A stretch of 64,000 bases of DNA, taken from Pictodentalium vernedei. Taxonomy: Eukaryota; Mollusca; Scaphopoda; Dentaliida; Dentaliidae. The notes beneath the pieces are model-generated. The model was not told the origin of the DNA, did not search any database, and saw only the letters and a program-made list of their open reading frames with translations. Below are positions 23,131 to 34,299 of the stretch, in pieces (positions within the stretch are counted from its first letter, which is position 1; each line of letters begins with the position of its first letter). Location: positions 529,130,971-529,194,970 of the forward strand of contig CM062297.1 in assembly GCA_031216915.1 (NCBI GenBank), written 5' to 3'. The position numbers and the translations under genes are program-made.

Positions 23131-23440
23131 GGTCCGGGTGGGACTTAGAAAATTTTCGCCCAAAATCCGGAAATTAGTTTTTTGTTTTTTTTATGCGTTT
23201 TTATGCGTTTTGGTCAATTTTAAGACAAAAAAAAAAATTTTTTTTTTTTACACTGAAAATTTGGGGTCCGGGTGGGACTTACAAAATTTTGGACCAAAAT
23301 CCGGAAATTAGTTTTTTGTGTTTTGATGCATTTTGGTCAATTTTAAGAAGAAGAAGAAAAAATTTTAGTCTGAAAATATTTTGTTTGGGACTGAAAATTT
23401 CCACACAAAAATAATAATCTACAATGATTGGTCTTAATCT
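23131..23440. repeat. short tandem duplication with AT-rich spacers
   Basis: A block of about 130 bp (GGTCCGGGTGGGACTTA, CCAAAATCCGGAAATTAG, TTTTGGTCAATTTTAAGA) occurs at 23131 and 23265 and partly again. No gene. Confidence 0.6.
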
Positions 23441-24107
23441 GTAGTCCATTACAGTCACCTTGTAATTCTTTTATTATTGTTGACTGGGCCAAAACAAATA
23501 CTAATTCCTGCCCATCTTAGTGTCCATCCGTCTGTCCATCTACCCATCTGTCCGAACTTTGTTTATGGCATAACCTGATCAATAGTTAACAGATTTCAAT
23601 TCTTTTCAGTACATGTCTCTTCAGCAGCAATGTCTATGTCAAGTTCAATGACTACTGTTATCCAATGAAAATTGTTGAAGTTATTGCCCTGCCCCTCCTC
23701 CCCACCCCCACCAATTGGGCATTTTTTCTTTGCTTCAAAATGCATTTTGAAGTATTTAGAGTGACTGCATGCAGAATTTTTTTTTAACTCCTATACCCCA
23801 CCCCACCCTGTGCCAATTAGCACTTTTTTTCTTTGGTCCAAAATGCATTTTTACGGATTTAGAGTGACTACATGCAGACAAAAAATTTACTCCACTATAG
23901 CTCCCCCTCCCCCTCTACTACCCCCTCCTCTTCCCCAGGTCCATTTAAGCAATATTTTTTCTTTGGTCCAAATTGCATTTTGAAGGATTTAGAGTGACTA
24001 CATGCAGAACAAATTTTGACTCCTATAACCCCCCACCCTCCACCCCCCCCCCCCCCCCCCCCACCCTCACTTGGGATGCCAATTCGGCATTTTTAACCCA
24101 ACTGTTT
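23441..24107. repeat. array of C-rich modules (forward copy of the 30150-30620 type)
   Basis: GTCCATCCGTCTGTCC near 23520 is followed by AACTTTGTTTATGGCATAACCTG and TTATTGCCCTG. Repeated modules follow, with TTTGGTCCAAAATGCATTTT, AGAGTGACTACATGCAGA and poly-C. The reverse complement of this order lies at 30150-30840 and 39750-40372. Confidence 0.65.
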
Positions 24108-24960
24108 AACTGTTTACAGTCAGGGCTATAGTCATGACTTTCATCCGTCCGTCCATCCATCCGTCCATCTGTCATCCGTCCATTCGTCCATCTGTTAACA
24201 TTTAGAGTTTTGGTTAAAGTTTGTGGTTAAAGTTTTTTTTCTTTTTAATAATTATTAATTACTGTTGACTGTATCATTCTCATTATGTTTTATATTATTT
24301 TGGGACATATTTAACCCTTTTTTGCAGTCAATTTAACTTAGAACTTCCAGGTTAAAATTTTTGGTTTAAGTTTTTTATTTACAGAGTTACACCTTTAATT
24401 CTTCAAACCGTTTAGTGGAATGTCACTGTTCTCATTTGGGACAATATCTGTACTGTCTACTGTCTATACTGTCTACTGAAGCTTTCTACAGTGATTTTAA
24501 TTAATATTGGCAGGATTTTAACTCCTTTTAAACATGTTTTTAGACTCACTTTCATTGTATTGGAAAATACAACTTAATGATTGCATTTACATCAGTGATT
24601 TCTTTTATCAGTTTTAGGAAATATTTAACCCTTTTTTTGCAGTCAATCTTACTTAGTATTCCCAGCTTAAAGTTTTGGATTAAAGTTTTGCTTTTCAAGG
24701 TTGTACCTTTTTTTCTTCAAACACTGTGTTACAACGTCATTGTTTTTCATTTGGGGCAAGGTATACTGATGCTGTGTACAGTGGTTTCAATTAATATTTG
24801 CATTAATTTAACCCTTTTTAAAATGGTTTTCGAATTTAGTTTCTTTAAATTTGAAATTGGACTTCTACCGGTAATACATACTTTGTCACTTTTTGTCCGT
24901 ACATGATCAATACAGCTTTTAATAATTGCATTTGCAGACCTGATTTCTTTTACTTGTATG
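24108..24960 (+). mobile_element. Helentron-like element, TAGCCC-type head
   Basis: The head AACCCAACTGTTTAACTGTTTACAGTCAGGGCTATAG is followed by CATCCGTCCGTCCATCC and the AACATTTAGAGTTTTGGTTAAAG core shared with 15600 and 17640. The rest matches 20470-20660 and 21470-21690. Confidence 0.55.
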
Positions 24961-25199
24961 CAGCTTTTTTTCTCATTACCTGATCCTCACAGTTTGAAAT
25001 ATGAAGAAATGCTTTCTGCAGCATACTTCTGTTGTTTTACAAAAGTAATACAGATTGGAAGTAAATGGGAGTAAAGGACTTTCTCCAAAACTTCAGGGGA
25101 GATGGGTGGAATTAATCCACCCCTCCCTCCTCCCCATGTGATCCAGAAGATAAATCCAGTTCTAATTATATGATTCTCTTCAAATTTGATATTACTTTT
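24961..25199. other. intron sequence without recognised features
   Basis: Nothing supported on either strand. Confidence 0.4.
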
Positions 25200-25429
25200 T
25201 TATATGCCCATTTGTAAAAATGGTCATATTATGTAAATGGTCTGTCCGACCGGCCATCCGTCCATGCACCCATCCATCCATCTGTATGTCCGTCCATCTG
25301 TCCATAAACAATTGGTTTCTGACCGATAAGTCCAGTTTGGATTATTTGATTTTAACCAAAGTTGATATGTGTATTTTCCAACTAGTAATACAGGCCAAGT
25401 TTGAATATAAACAATTTGTACTCTACTAG
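25200..25429 (+). mobile_element. Helentron-like element, ATGCCCATTTG-type head with shared core
   Basis: The head TATATGCCCATTTGTAAAAATGGTCATATTATG is a fold-back. Its core, AACAATTGGTTTCTGACCGATAA followed by AGTTGATATGTGTATTTTCC, matches 19520-19630, which carries another head. The right end meets a TTAA MITE. Confidence 0.6.
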
Positions 25430-25678
25430 TTAACCTTTTACCCAATGCAACGGCCAAATCTGGCCAGTGCTATTCACAAAAATCACTATTCAATTTTCAT
25501 TATTTTTAGAATTTTTGTCTCAAAAACATAGCTTATGACCCATCTTTGGGACAAGCTTGCTGATCTCGTTCAAATGAAGGGTCATAACCTATGTTTTTGA
25601 TGCAAAAAATGAGAAAAATAAGTCATTCAAGAACTTTTTTTGTAAGTGTCGTCTTTTATCATTTTGGTAAAGGGTTAA
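25430..25678. mobile_element. TTAA-flanked MITE (piggyBac-like ends), copy f
   Basis: TTAA is present at both ends. The left end is TTAA-CCTTTTACCCAATGC and the right end GGTAAAGGG-TTAA, an inverted match. The core arms are AACATAGCTTATGACCC and GGGTCATAACCTATGTTTT. The length is 249 bp and no protein is encoded. TTAA target duplication with CCY-starting ends is the signature of piggyBac-type elements; I infer that class. Confidence 0.7.
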
Positions 25679-26573
25679 GAAAAAAATATTGTCATTTTCA
25701 AGCCATGTTAAATAAAGGTGTTATAAATGCTATTATTTATCCCCAACCACAAATAAGTACTGTAGTATTGGAATAAAGCCCATAAGCTAAATTTTGGCCT
25801 TATACCTATACTATAGGCTTGAAATATTTTTATCCCCTGTGGGAACCCCGGGAAGTGAAGCGGTGCTTGTTTATGGGGTAAACAGGCTCTGTTTTACTGG
25901 TTAAATAGGACCCAGTTACCAATGCTTGTAGTGGAAGTCCTCTAAAATGGGCAACATGGATATAAAGTATTGACTAAACTTGACTTTTATCTCCATGTTG
26001 CGGTTACGATTGGCCATTGTGCAGAAATATGACCTTAAACACCAATGAATAAATAAAAGAATTTTGATAAATCTTCCTTTGGCTGTAATTATACCACCGA
26101 TTTGGGCTACATTGTGTACCAGCATTATGTATTTCCTGAAAATATAAATATATAACATTAAGGAAATGCCACCATGAATGTACTGCATGGGTGAAAATGG
26201 CTATAGAAATGTAGTATTTGTGTATCGAAAAGACCATACCGCTTCTCTTGCCCTCAATCTCATCATCAATTTAGATTCCCTTTTAGAACCGTCCCATTGA
26301 TGCAAGGCGACAACTTGTGGTTTACCATTTAACAGGGCTTTAGATTGGTCTAATTTGCGGACACCGCATTCAAGTAAAAAATGTCCCCAAAATATGAGAA
26401 ACTACATGATTAGACTATTTACATACACATAGAATATAATACAGGGCTTTCCAAGACCTATTTTGCATAGTGCAAAAGATTTCTTAACAAATATCTTCAT
26501 TTTAAAATGTTACAACAAACTGTTGGTTTTAGTTTTAGTAGCCCCTAAACCGAAAAATAGCTCCTAATCCTAT
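25679..26573. other. intron sequence with a SINE 3' fragment
   Basis: 26001-26058 matches the 3' end of the SINE at 7965-8314 (GATTGGCCATTGTGCAGAAATA, GACCTTAAACACCAATGAATAAATAAA). The rest shows no recognisable feature. Confidence 0.5.
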
Positions 26574-26785
26574 TGGTTTGGTTAGGGTGGGGTTGGGTCA
26601 GGGGTGGGGTGGGGGTTAGGGTTAGGGGTAGCCCCAGAGTAGGGCTTTAGGTTGGGGGGGGTTAGGTCCCGGGGGTGGGTAGGGGTTAGGGTCTGGGGTG
26701 GGCTTTTAGGGTTTAGGGTCAGGGTGGGGTAGGGTTAGGGTGTGGGTTTTGGGTGGAGGGGTGGGGTTAGGGTTAAATATAAGTT
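26574..26785. repeat. degenerate TTAGGG-like block
   Basis: GGGTTAGGGTTAGGGG, GGGGTTAGGGT and similar strings recur with GTGGGG interruptions. About 210 bp is strongly G-rich on the + strand. It is bracketed by similar segments (GTAGCCCCTAAACCGAAA at about 26541 and GTAGCCCATAAACCCGAAA at about 26851). Confidence 0.65.
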
Positions 26786-26874
26786 CTAGGGTGGAGGGGG
26801 TGGGGTTCTGGGTAAAATAAGGTTTTGGACATACAAAATGTTTTTTTGGTAGCCCATAAACCCGAAATGTTGGA

Positions 26875-28380
26875 GCGTCCGTCTGTCCGTATTTATGAAC
26901 CGATCTTTACGAAACTTCTTGGGAATCTTTGTTATGACCGTGGGATGAGAACGTGTGTTTTTGGGTCCGATCCGAAATTCAAGTTGGCCACTGGCAGCCA
27001 TTTTGTACAGACTTAGGAGAAATCAGATTTCTGCGCAGAACTTCCATATCAAAGCGCTGATTTGAATAATTTTTTGTATGAATGTTTAGTACCATGGGAT
27101 ACATCACATATAATACAGGGTTTTTTCTCGTACGTAAATTATGAAAATTAGACCAACTTTGATGTATTTTGTGTTACTTTCAGCAGTGTAAGTGCAAATG
27201 CCAATACGGCTCGGGCTAGAGGCCGTATTTATAAACCAGTCTTTACGAAACTTCTTGGATACCTTTGGTATCACCGTGGGACGAGAACGAGTGTTTTGGG
27301 GTGCGGTCTGAAATTCAAGATGGCCGATGGCAGCCATTTTGTACAAAATTAGGTGCAATCAGATTTTTGCAGAGAACTTCCATATGAAAGTGCTGATTTG
27401 AAAAAAAAAATTTGTGTGAATGTTTAGTACCATGGGATACATCACATACAATACGGATTTTTTTCTCGTGCAGAAATTATGCAAATTAGATGAACTTTGA
27501 TTTTTTCAGTGCTGCTTACACACAGTAAGTACACATGTCAATACGGCTCGGGCTGGAGGCTGTATTTATCAACCGATCTTCACGAAACTTCTTGGGCACC
27601 TCTGTTATCACCTTGGGACGAGAACGAGTGTTTCTGAGTGCGGTCCAAAATTCAAGATGGCTGCCAGTGGCCATTTTGTACCGAAATTAGGTCTAATCAG
27701 TTTTTTGTACACAACTTCTATACGGCTCAGGCTAGAGGCCTTATTTATGAACCGATCTTTACGAAACTTCTTGGGTACCTTTGTTATCACCGTGGGATGA
27801 GAACGGGTGTTTTGGGGTGTAGTCCGAAATTCAAGATGGCCACCAGCAACCAGTTTGTACCAAAATTAGTGCAATCAGTCTTTTGTACAGAACTTATGTA
27901 TGAAAGTTCTGATTTGAATAAATTTTTGTATGAATTTTTAGTAAAATGGAATACATCACATACAGTACGGGTTTTTTTTCTCGTGCAGAAATTATGCAAA
28001 TTAGATGAATTTTGATTTATTTAGTGCTACTTATACACTGTAAGTGCACATGTCAATACGGCTCGGGCTAGAGGCTGTATTTATCAACCGATCTTCACGA
28101 AACTTCTTGGGTACCTTTGTTATCACCTTGGGACGAGAACGAGTGTTTCTGAGTGCGGTCCAAAATTCAAGATGGCTGCCAGTGGCCATTTTGTACCGAA
28201 ATTAGGTCCAATCAGTTTTTTGTCACAACTTCTATACAGCTCGTATTTATGAACTGATCTTCACGAAACTTCTTGGGTACCTTTGTTTTCACCTTGGGAC
28301 AGGAATGAGTGTGTTTTGGGATGCCTTTGTTATCACAGTGCTATGAGAACAAATATTTTGGGGTTCAGTCAGACCCACTC
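26875..28380 (+). repeat. second array of 335-bp-type units, diverged
   Basis: Unit starts with GGCTCGGGCTAGAGG or its variants lie near 27206, 27541, 27722 (after a shortened unit) and 28058. A partial unit precedes them at 26885 and a fragment follows at 28240. The units match 21842-23130. The array ends about 100 bp before the FBF1 exon at 28485. The 125-codon frame at 27638 spans a unit junction and is not a gene. Confidence 0.8.
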
Positions 28381-28484
28381 TGAGACTCAAAGATTTCTTT
28401 TCTAGTTTAGCATCTGACTGTCACCCACCTTTACAATAATTTACCTATACATTTGTTACAATTATAGTATACTTACCATTTCAG

Positions 28485-28569
28485 ATACTGATGGATTTGT
28501 GTTTGGTGGCTACCAACCTTCTGCTGCCAGTGATAGTAACTCGAGACCCACATCTAGAAGATCTGTAAG
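28485..28569 (+). CDS. FBF1: FBF1 homologue, internal exon (phase 1 in, phase 2 out)
   Basis: This 85-bp exon has a strong acceptor (CTTACCATTTCAG) and a donor GTAAG|GTATGA. It begins with two bases that complete a codon left by the exon at 14978-15217, giving Asp. It then encodes TDGFVFGGYQPSAASDS and RPTSRRSV and leaves two bases (AG) that complete Arg with the next exon. The FxFGxYQP motif followed by an Arg/Ser-rich stretch ending RxSVxRF is diagnostic: vertebrate FBF1 has FTFGAYQP in the same place, directly after its DKKY segment. The tight match across two exon junctions is the strongest evidence for the gene assignment. The 28-residue exon is too short to stand out as an open frame. 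Confidence 0.9.
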
Positions 28570-28631
28570 GTATGAGATACTTAAATAGTAGAGTGCTAAA
28601 TTATTTTTCAAAGCCTTTTTGTAACATGAGT

Positions 28632-29136
28632 CAGGGCTCAAACAGGTTATGAAAGGTATGGAGAGTCTTGAAAAACAGTAAATTGATTTTTCAGTCCCTG
28701 GAAAAGCATGGAAAATTCAGGTAGGTTTTTGAAAAGTTACGGAAAACGGAACAGATAAATGTAACATGGGTATTTATCCTGTCTAATGTGACCATTTAAA
28801 AAATCTTTGTACTCCCAATTTTTAGAGTTCACCAAGAATCACTACTTCAGTCATTAGTGTTTGGAGCTTCTTAACCCTTAAAGGTTTGATGTATACATTT
28901 TTGCCACACTTTCATAGAGTACATCTGGTGGCCTTACAGTTGTTTATTGCAGGACTTAAAACTTACATAAAGCCTCAGTTTTATTGCAGTACAATGTGAT
29001 CAAAGATGGAATTGGGCCCTTTAGAGTTAAAAGAATTGTCAGGGGGTGGTGGGATTATGGAAATTTGATGTCAGGGGTATGGAAAAGATATGGAAAAGTT
29101 ATGGAAAACCACATTGCCTCACCTGTATGAACCCTG
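28632..29136. mobile_element. hAT-like non-autonomous element with CAGGG ends
   Basis: The left end is CAGGGCTCAAACAGGT and the right end ACCTGTATGAACCCTG, an imperfect inverted repeat with the CAGGG start typical of hAT elements. Inside are many TGGAAAAGxTATGGAAAA strings. No transposase is encoded. An 8-bp target duplication is not clear (only ATGAGT/ATGGGT-like flanks), so the class is tentative. Confidence 0.6.
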
Positions 29137-29756
29137 ATGGGTATTTTTTTCAATGATACTATGCTAACAACAATGTGTGCCTTAGTTTAGTAAAATATTG
29201 TTCATAAATAATGGTTTTATTACAGTTTATTAGAGAGTGCCTGACACATCTCAATATACTGTTTTTATGCATTTGTTTTCCACCTGTTCTATTGCACACA
29301 AGAATTTAAAAATCTTAAAAGTAACAGTACGCACAAGATGATTTCGTACTTGGCCACCTGTTATCTGTTATGAGTGAATATTGACCTGTAACCTTTAAAT
29401 CAAGACCATTAGAACTTTGAAGAACCAACAAGCAACTTTGCCACTCATAAGCCATTGGTAGATTACCTGATTACTTCATGAGTTGCAGATTTGTTTGTTG
29501 GGACCTCCAGTTTCTATTGGTCTTAATAAGTAAGGGTATGGGTTGATGTCCATCCATGAAGTTACTGGGTATGAAATCATTTCTTCAGTGCCTTGTTGCA
29601 CTCATTGTCTGGAGTATAAGTACTTTATTTAAACTAAAATAGTTTGTTGGCTTTCTGAATTTAGAACTCCTCCTTCCTTATCCCCACTCACCACATACAC
29701 ATAAACTTTTAAAAATATTCAGGATTTGGCACTGTCGACCAGTTGAAAGAGAGGTA
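29137..29756. other. intron sequence without recognised features
   Basis: Apparently unique sequence; no exon or repeat supported. Confidence 0.4.
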
Positions 29757-29982
29757 TTAACCCTTTACCCAATGCAGACGATATCAAAAGTTATTATTTT
29801 AAATATCCTTTTTTAAAATTTTAAAAAAAATTTCAACAAAACCATATCATGTGACCCCTTGTTGAAACGAGGAGACACATAATATGGTTTTGTTGAAATT
29901 TTTTGAAAAATAATATTTTTACAACTGCTGAATTTGCATATTACGTGGACGGATGCGGCCGATTCGTTGGGTAAAGTGTTAA
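29757..29982. mobile_element. TTAA-flanked MITE (piggyBac-like ends), copy g
   Basis: TTAA-CCCTTTACCCAATGC on the left faces GATTCGTTGGGTAAAGTG-TTAA on the right. Internal arms CAACAAAACCATATCATGTG and ATAATATGGTTTTGTTG allow almost the whole 226 bp to fold. This is the clearest copy of the family. Confidence 0.75.
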
Positions 29983-30837
29983 GGAAGTCCAAATTCCTTA
30001 CACTTTAACCATTTCGCTGGTACCTTCCAAATTTCAGGAACACAGATTAATGTAAATGGAGGACAGACAACATTTTTGTGTGCTAAGTAGCAGCTATGGT
30101 GCTGTAATTTATTGATAACCCTCTGCACACTGATGTCTAAAAAACTGCCTAAATGATGTGTGTGTGTGGGGGGGGGGAGGAGGAGGAGGGAGAGAGGAGT
30201 GCAATTTTTTTTCCTCTTCTTTTCTCTCAGAATCCTTCAAAATGCATTGCAGAGCAAAGAAAAGAAATATTTTTCTGCATGTAAACACTCTAAATCCTTG
30301 AAAATGCATTTTGCCGCAAATAAAACAAATTGTCTAAATGATGGGGTGGGGGGGGGGGGGGTCATAGCTTTAAAAATTTGTTTTATGCATGTACATGCTC
30401 TAAATCCTTCAAATGCAAAAAACTAAATTGCCTAATTGGCCTCGGGAGGAGAAGGGGTGGGGGAGGGTTATAGGAGTCAATTTTTTTCTCCGCATGTGGT
30501 CACTCTAAATCCTTCAAAATGCATTTTGAAGCAGAGAAAAAAAATTGTCTATTTGGCGGGGGGTGGGAGGGGATGGGTACAGAGGAGGGGATTGCAGTGC
30601 AGGGCAATAACTCCAACAATTTTCATTGGATAATGGTGGTCATTGAACTTGACGTAGACATTGTTGCTATAGAGACATATACTGAAAAGAATTGAAATCT
30701 GGATCTTATTGTAAAAGTTATGCCATAAACAAGCATTACACAATATTTTTTATTACACAAAGGGCAATAACTCCCATAATTTTTATCGGATATTGCTAGT
30801 CATTGAACTTGACATTGTTGCTATAGAGACATATATT

Positions 30838-31411
30838 ATTGTAATGCCTTACTGTTCAACCTTCCACAATATCATTACTCTCGCCTGCAGATGGTACTAA
30901 ATGCATCAGCCCGAGTTGTATGAAGGGTATCACAATATCAACACATCGCTCCTATTCTGAGGGATATGCACTGGCTGCGAGTTAAGTAGAGAATAATTTT
31001 CAAAACTTTATTATTAGTTTTTAAGAAACAAAACAACATGTCACCAGCCTACTTAGACGAACTCCTTAATACCAAGAATGTGTGTCAATACAACCTGAGG
31101 TCCGATGGTAAAATGCTGCTACATGTTCCAAAACATAGGTGTAAGACATTTGGAGATAGGTCATTCTCATTTGCTGGCCCTCACTTGTGGAATACTTTAC
31201 CAGAACACCTAAAAAGTCTGTCAAATGTCAACCTTTTCAAGAAAGATCTCAAAACATACCTGTTTCAAAAAGCCTATAAGTGATGTTTTCGACTGTAAGA
31301 TGCTGTATATATTCTGTTTGTATATTTGCACGAGCTCAGTAACATGTACAGCGCCTTAGAATATGGTTCTGTATCTTCTGAACTATAATTTTGGCACTAT
31401 ATAAATTTGTA

Positions 31412-31445
<34 letters not shown>
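30838..31445 (+). mobile_element. CR1/L2-like LINE 3' fragment with TTA-repeat tail
   Basis: The first part (frame-shifted) reads RLQMVLNASARVV and later PILRDMHWLRVK. 31038-31283 is an open 81-codon segment with MSPAYLDELL, YNLRSDGKMLLHVPKHRCKT, FGDRSFSFAGPHLWNTLPEHLK and FKKDLKTYLFQKAYK. These are the standard C-terminal signatures of CR1/L2-type reverse-transcriptase ORFs. After the stop come about 110 bp of 3' UTR and a TTA-repeat tail (31415-31444), as these elements often have. The 5' part is truncated. It is inserted in the reverse Helentron-like array. Confidence 0.88.
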
Positions 31446-31975
31446 CTTTCGTCAAATTGCCGTCATGCTCGGAAGTTTACTTCCTACTAAGCGGCTTTCA
31501 TTTTTGACTAATTCTTATTCCGTTACATTAAGTGCCATACCAATGTGTATCGCGTCATGGGAACGTAAAATTTAGCGTCACACAGATCCTAATTGTTGAA
31601 TGGGAATTATAAATTTGATCGAGATACGTGTACGTCTTACAGATCGATTTATTATTTGGCAAATGGCCGCCTAGCTCCTAATCACGAATTGCCGATACAT
31701 ATCTTCCTTGGGTGGCAACAAGTAAAGATATGTTCTGCATTACATGTTGTTCACTGTTTTTATTTGTAAATTATGGACAAACAATACCGTATCAGATCTT
31801 CCTTAGGTGGTAACAAGTGGAGATATATTTTTATACTGTACCAATGACCCAGACATAGCTGGCGCTAACTCTTAAAATATAGGGCCAAACACAAATTTTG
31901 CCCCCCAATCCCCAAAATTTGCATCTAAAACCAAAGAAAACATGTCCTGAAAGACCCTCCACACTTCGCCTCTAC

Positions 31976-31987
31976 TGCGCATGCGCA
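31976..31987. promoter_or_regulatory. NRF1-consensus palindrome in left ITR of DIRS A
   Basis: TGCGCATGCGCA matches the known NRF1 consensus YGCGCAYGCGCR exactly. It lies about 150 bp inside the terminus, where a promoter would be expected. The right ITR copy (38512-38523) has one change (TGCTCATGCGCA). Promoter use is inferred. Confidence 0.5.
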
Positions 31988-33162
31988 GTGTCAAGGACGT
32001 TCCGAAATTGGCGCCATTAATCATTCTAAGTTTGGCCCTTCATCAGTTAACATCTGACTGATCTTTGTGCTTGTAAATCTCAGTTTAAATGATGCCAGAC
32101 ACATAAATATTAGTGAAATGGTGATTCTAAGGAGAATAGAGAAGGAGGAGAGGAAAAAAATGTGTGACAGAATATTATCAGGGCTGTAACTTAAAATTTT
32201 TTAATGAAATTATGTTAAGTTACCTATTTTCGAGGCAGCAGCCATTTTGTTGTCATTCTGATTATTTAGTTACACTGTTTTTTAAGTGTTTTCCTCTCTC
32301 CCTGTCCTTTAAGTCCCCCCTTGCTATTCTCCCATGCTTTTGGCATAGTTTTTGTAATTATTATTACTAAATTTTCTTGGGAGTTTTAGCTGAATAACAG
32401 AATGAATTCTGTTCTTTTCCCCATGTTTACGTCTTCACCTACGGGTGGTTAGGCATTGTGTTCTGCATCTACCATCTGATGTTCTGCAGTTTCTTCCCTG
32501 GAAGTCTCTGTTTTGCATCAGATAGTGTGTTTTTGGTAACTGATTTCGGGCCTGGGTGCCTGGAGTCTTATTTTAGTGTTTTTACACTTATTGTTTTCAT
32601 TTACAACAGCCCTCTGTTTGAGGGGGGGATTTTTGGGAAATAATATCTTGATATTATTTTAATCATAACTAGATACATTATTATTGTTCGTAAGTGTTGA
32701 ATAAATTGTTTAAAATATTTTTAAAATTTTTGTCCACACTTAGGCTTGGGATCCATTGGGGCTCAACGTTACTTTTCAGAAACTTGGGCTGTTCTGAAAA
32801 AATATTTTTTCAAAATATTTTGATTTCAATTATTTTTTCTATATTAATGGATCATATTATTATTATGTATTTTGATTGCCAGGGGTTAGTGCGAGTACCA
32901 GGACTTGTTTTCTTTTCACATCGAAAGGATATTGATCAATTGTAATAAGAGGAAGTCTTCCTCTGACTTTATAATCATTCTATATGTGGTCAGTGTACTC
33001 GCATTAACTCCTGTTCTGTATCGTATGATTTCGATGACAATATGGGAAGCGTATGTCACGGTATGTTATTGGGGAATTGGACACTCCGGTCCTTTCCCCG
33101 CAGGGTCACTCTACTTTATCAATTTCTATTTCAGACGATCAAGATTAGGGTGATGTATCTGT

Positions 33163-34290
33163 GATGTCTTCCAACAGTGTGCCTCCGTCGTCACAATTAA
33201 TGAAGGGCTAGCGGAAAAGTGCTCATGTAAATACGCCAATTGCCTAAGAGGACCCTAGTAGGTTCGACGGCCTTTGACGTCCGCTAGCTCGCCCGGTGTA
33301 GCATCCATTCACCGAATGGTTCGGCAGCCGGGTTCGTCCGTTGCGGTCTAGAAGGAATTTTGGGGTGATGCGAGCACTATAAATCAACCTAATGCACACC
33401 CAGTGACGGCGGATCGGAGGGAGAACGGAGGAAGCCTTTTAGTCCGGTTCATAGCTCGTTCCAGTCCATCCGGACGGCAAGCGAGAGAGGCCCCTCTCTC
33501 GTTCAACAACATCTGGCCCCAGATGTTGTGGTACAAAATGTTTCGCATTCGGAGCATACGTCCGTCGCTCGGGACGCTCCGACATATAGTCAGTCCGGAG
33601 TAGACTGTCAATAAGGCTTCCTCATTCTCATAGTTGCGCACACGACCGCTCTTGGCTACGTGACCACGGATATCCAGTCAGCTTCGCCAGTCAGAGATTC
33701 ATCGGCGGCCAGGTCACACCATCCGGTAGCCAGGGACACGAGGCCTGCAGACTCCGGACGTTCGCATAGGAAGTGTGCGGGAGTCAACGTACACGGAGCT
33801 TCCGGCGGCAATGCATCGTAAGACCGCTACTGCACAGGCCTCGGGAACGGACGTGCTTTCCTAATAGCACAGTTTATCGCAGCATCCCAGCATCAACTGA
33901 ATCTGTCGCATATTTTTTATCTGACGATGCTGGGTCGGGACGCTCCGCGGAAGCGGGTACGGACGTCCGAAAATTTCATCCGGTCCGATGGGATACCGAA
34001 AGGGATTTGGAGGATTTCGAGCTTTCCCTTTCGGAACAACATATGCTGTTGTGTATGTCATCTGACTTGGTCTTCTACAGCTTCTTTCGTCGGACCAGAA
34101 TGCTGCGATGCCGGATAAGAAACTGATAGCGTCGGTGGACTTAGAAATTTTTGGTTCGGTTCAGGGACATCGTCCCTCAGTTCCGACATAGTCCAATAAT
34201 GTCACACAAACTTTCGAATTATTGAACGACGCTATATATATTATTATTTTATGCTTGCTATAACCAAGCATTTCTGGTTTCTTGTTCGCA
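33163..34290 (+). pseudogene. DIRS A gag-like module, copy 1 (decayed)
   Basis: The module begins near GTGTGCCTCCGTCGTCAC and ends near ACGACGCTATATATA. In shifting frames it encodes SEHTSVAR-like, HTRPHLGYVT-like and PDKKLIAS(V)D segments that are shared with all other gag modules here and with the 243-codon frame in element C. The protein is Ser/Arg-rich then acidic, with no recognised domain; the gag role is inferred from position before RNase H and recombinase. It contains twin hairpins at 33482-33501 and 33506-33529. Confidence 0.65.
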
Positions 34291-34299
34291 AAGTTACGA

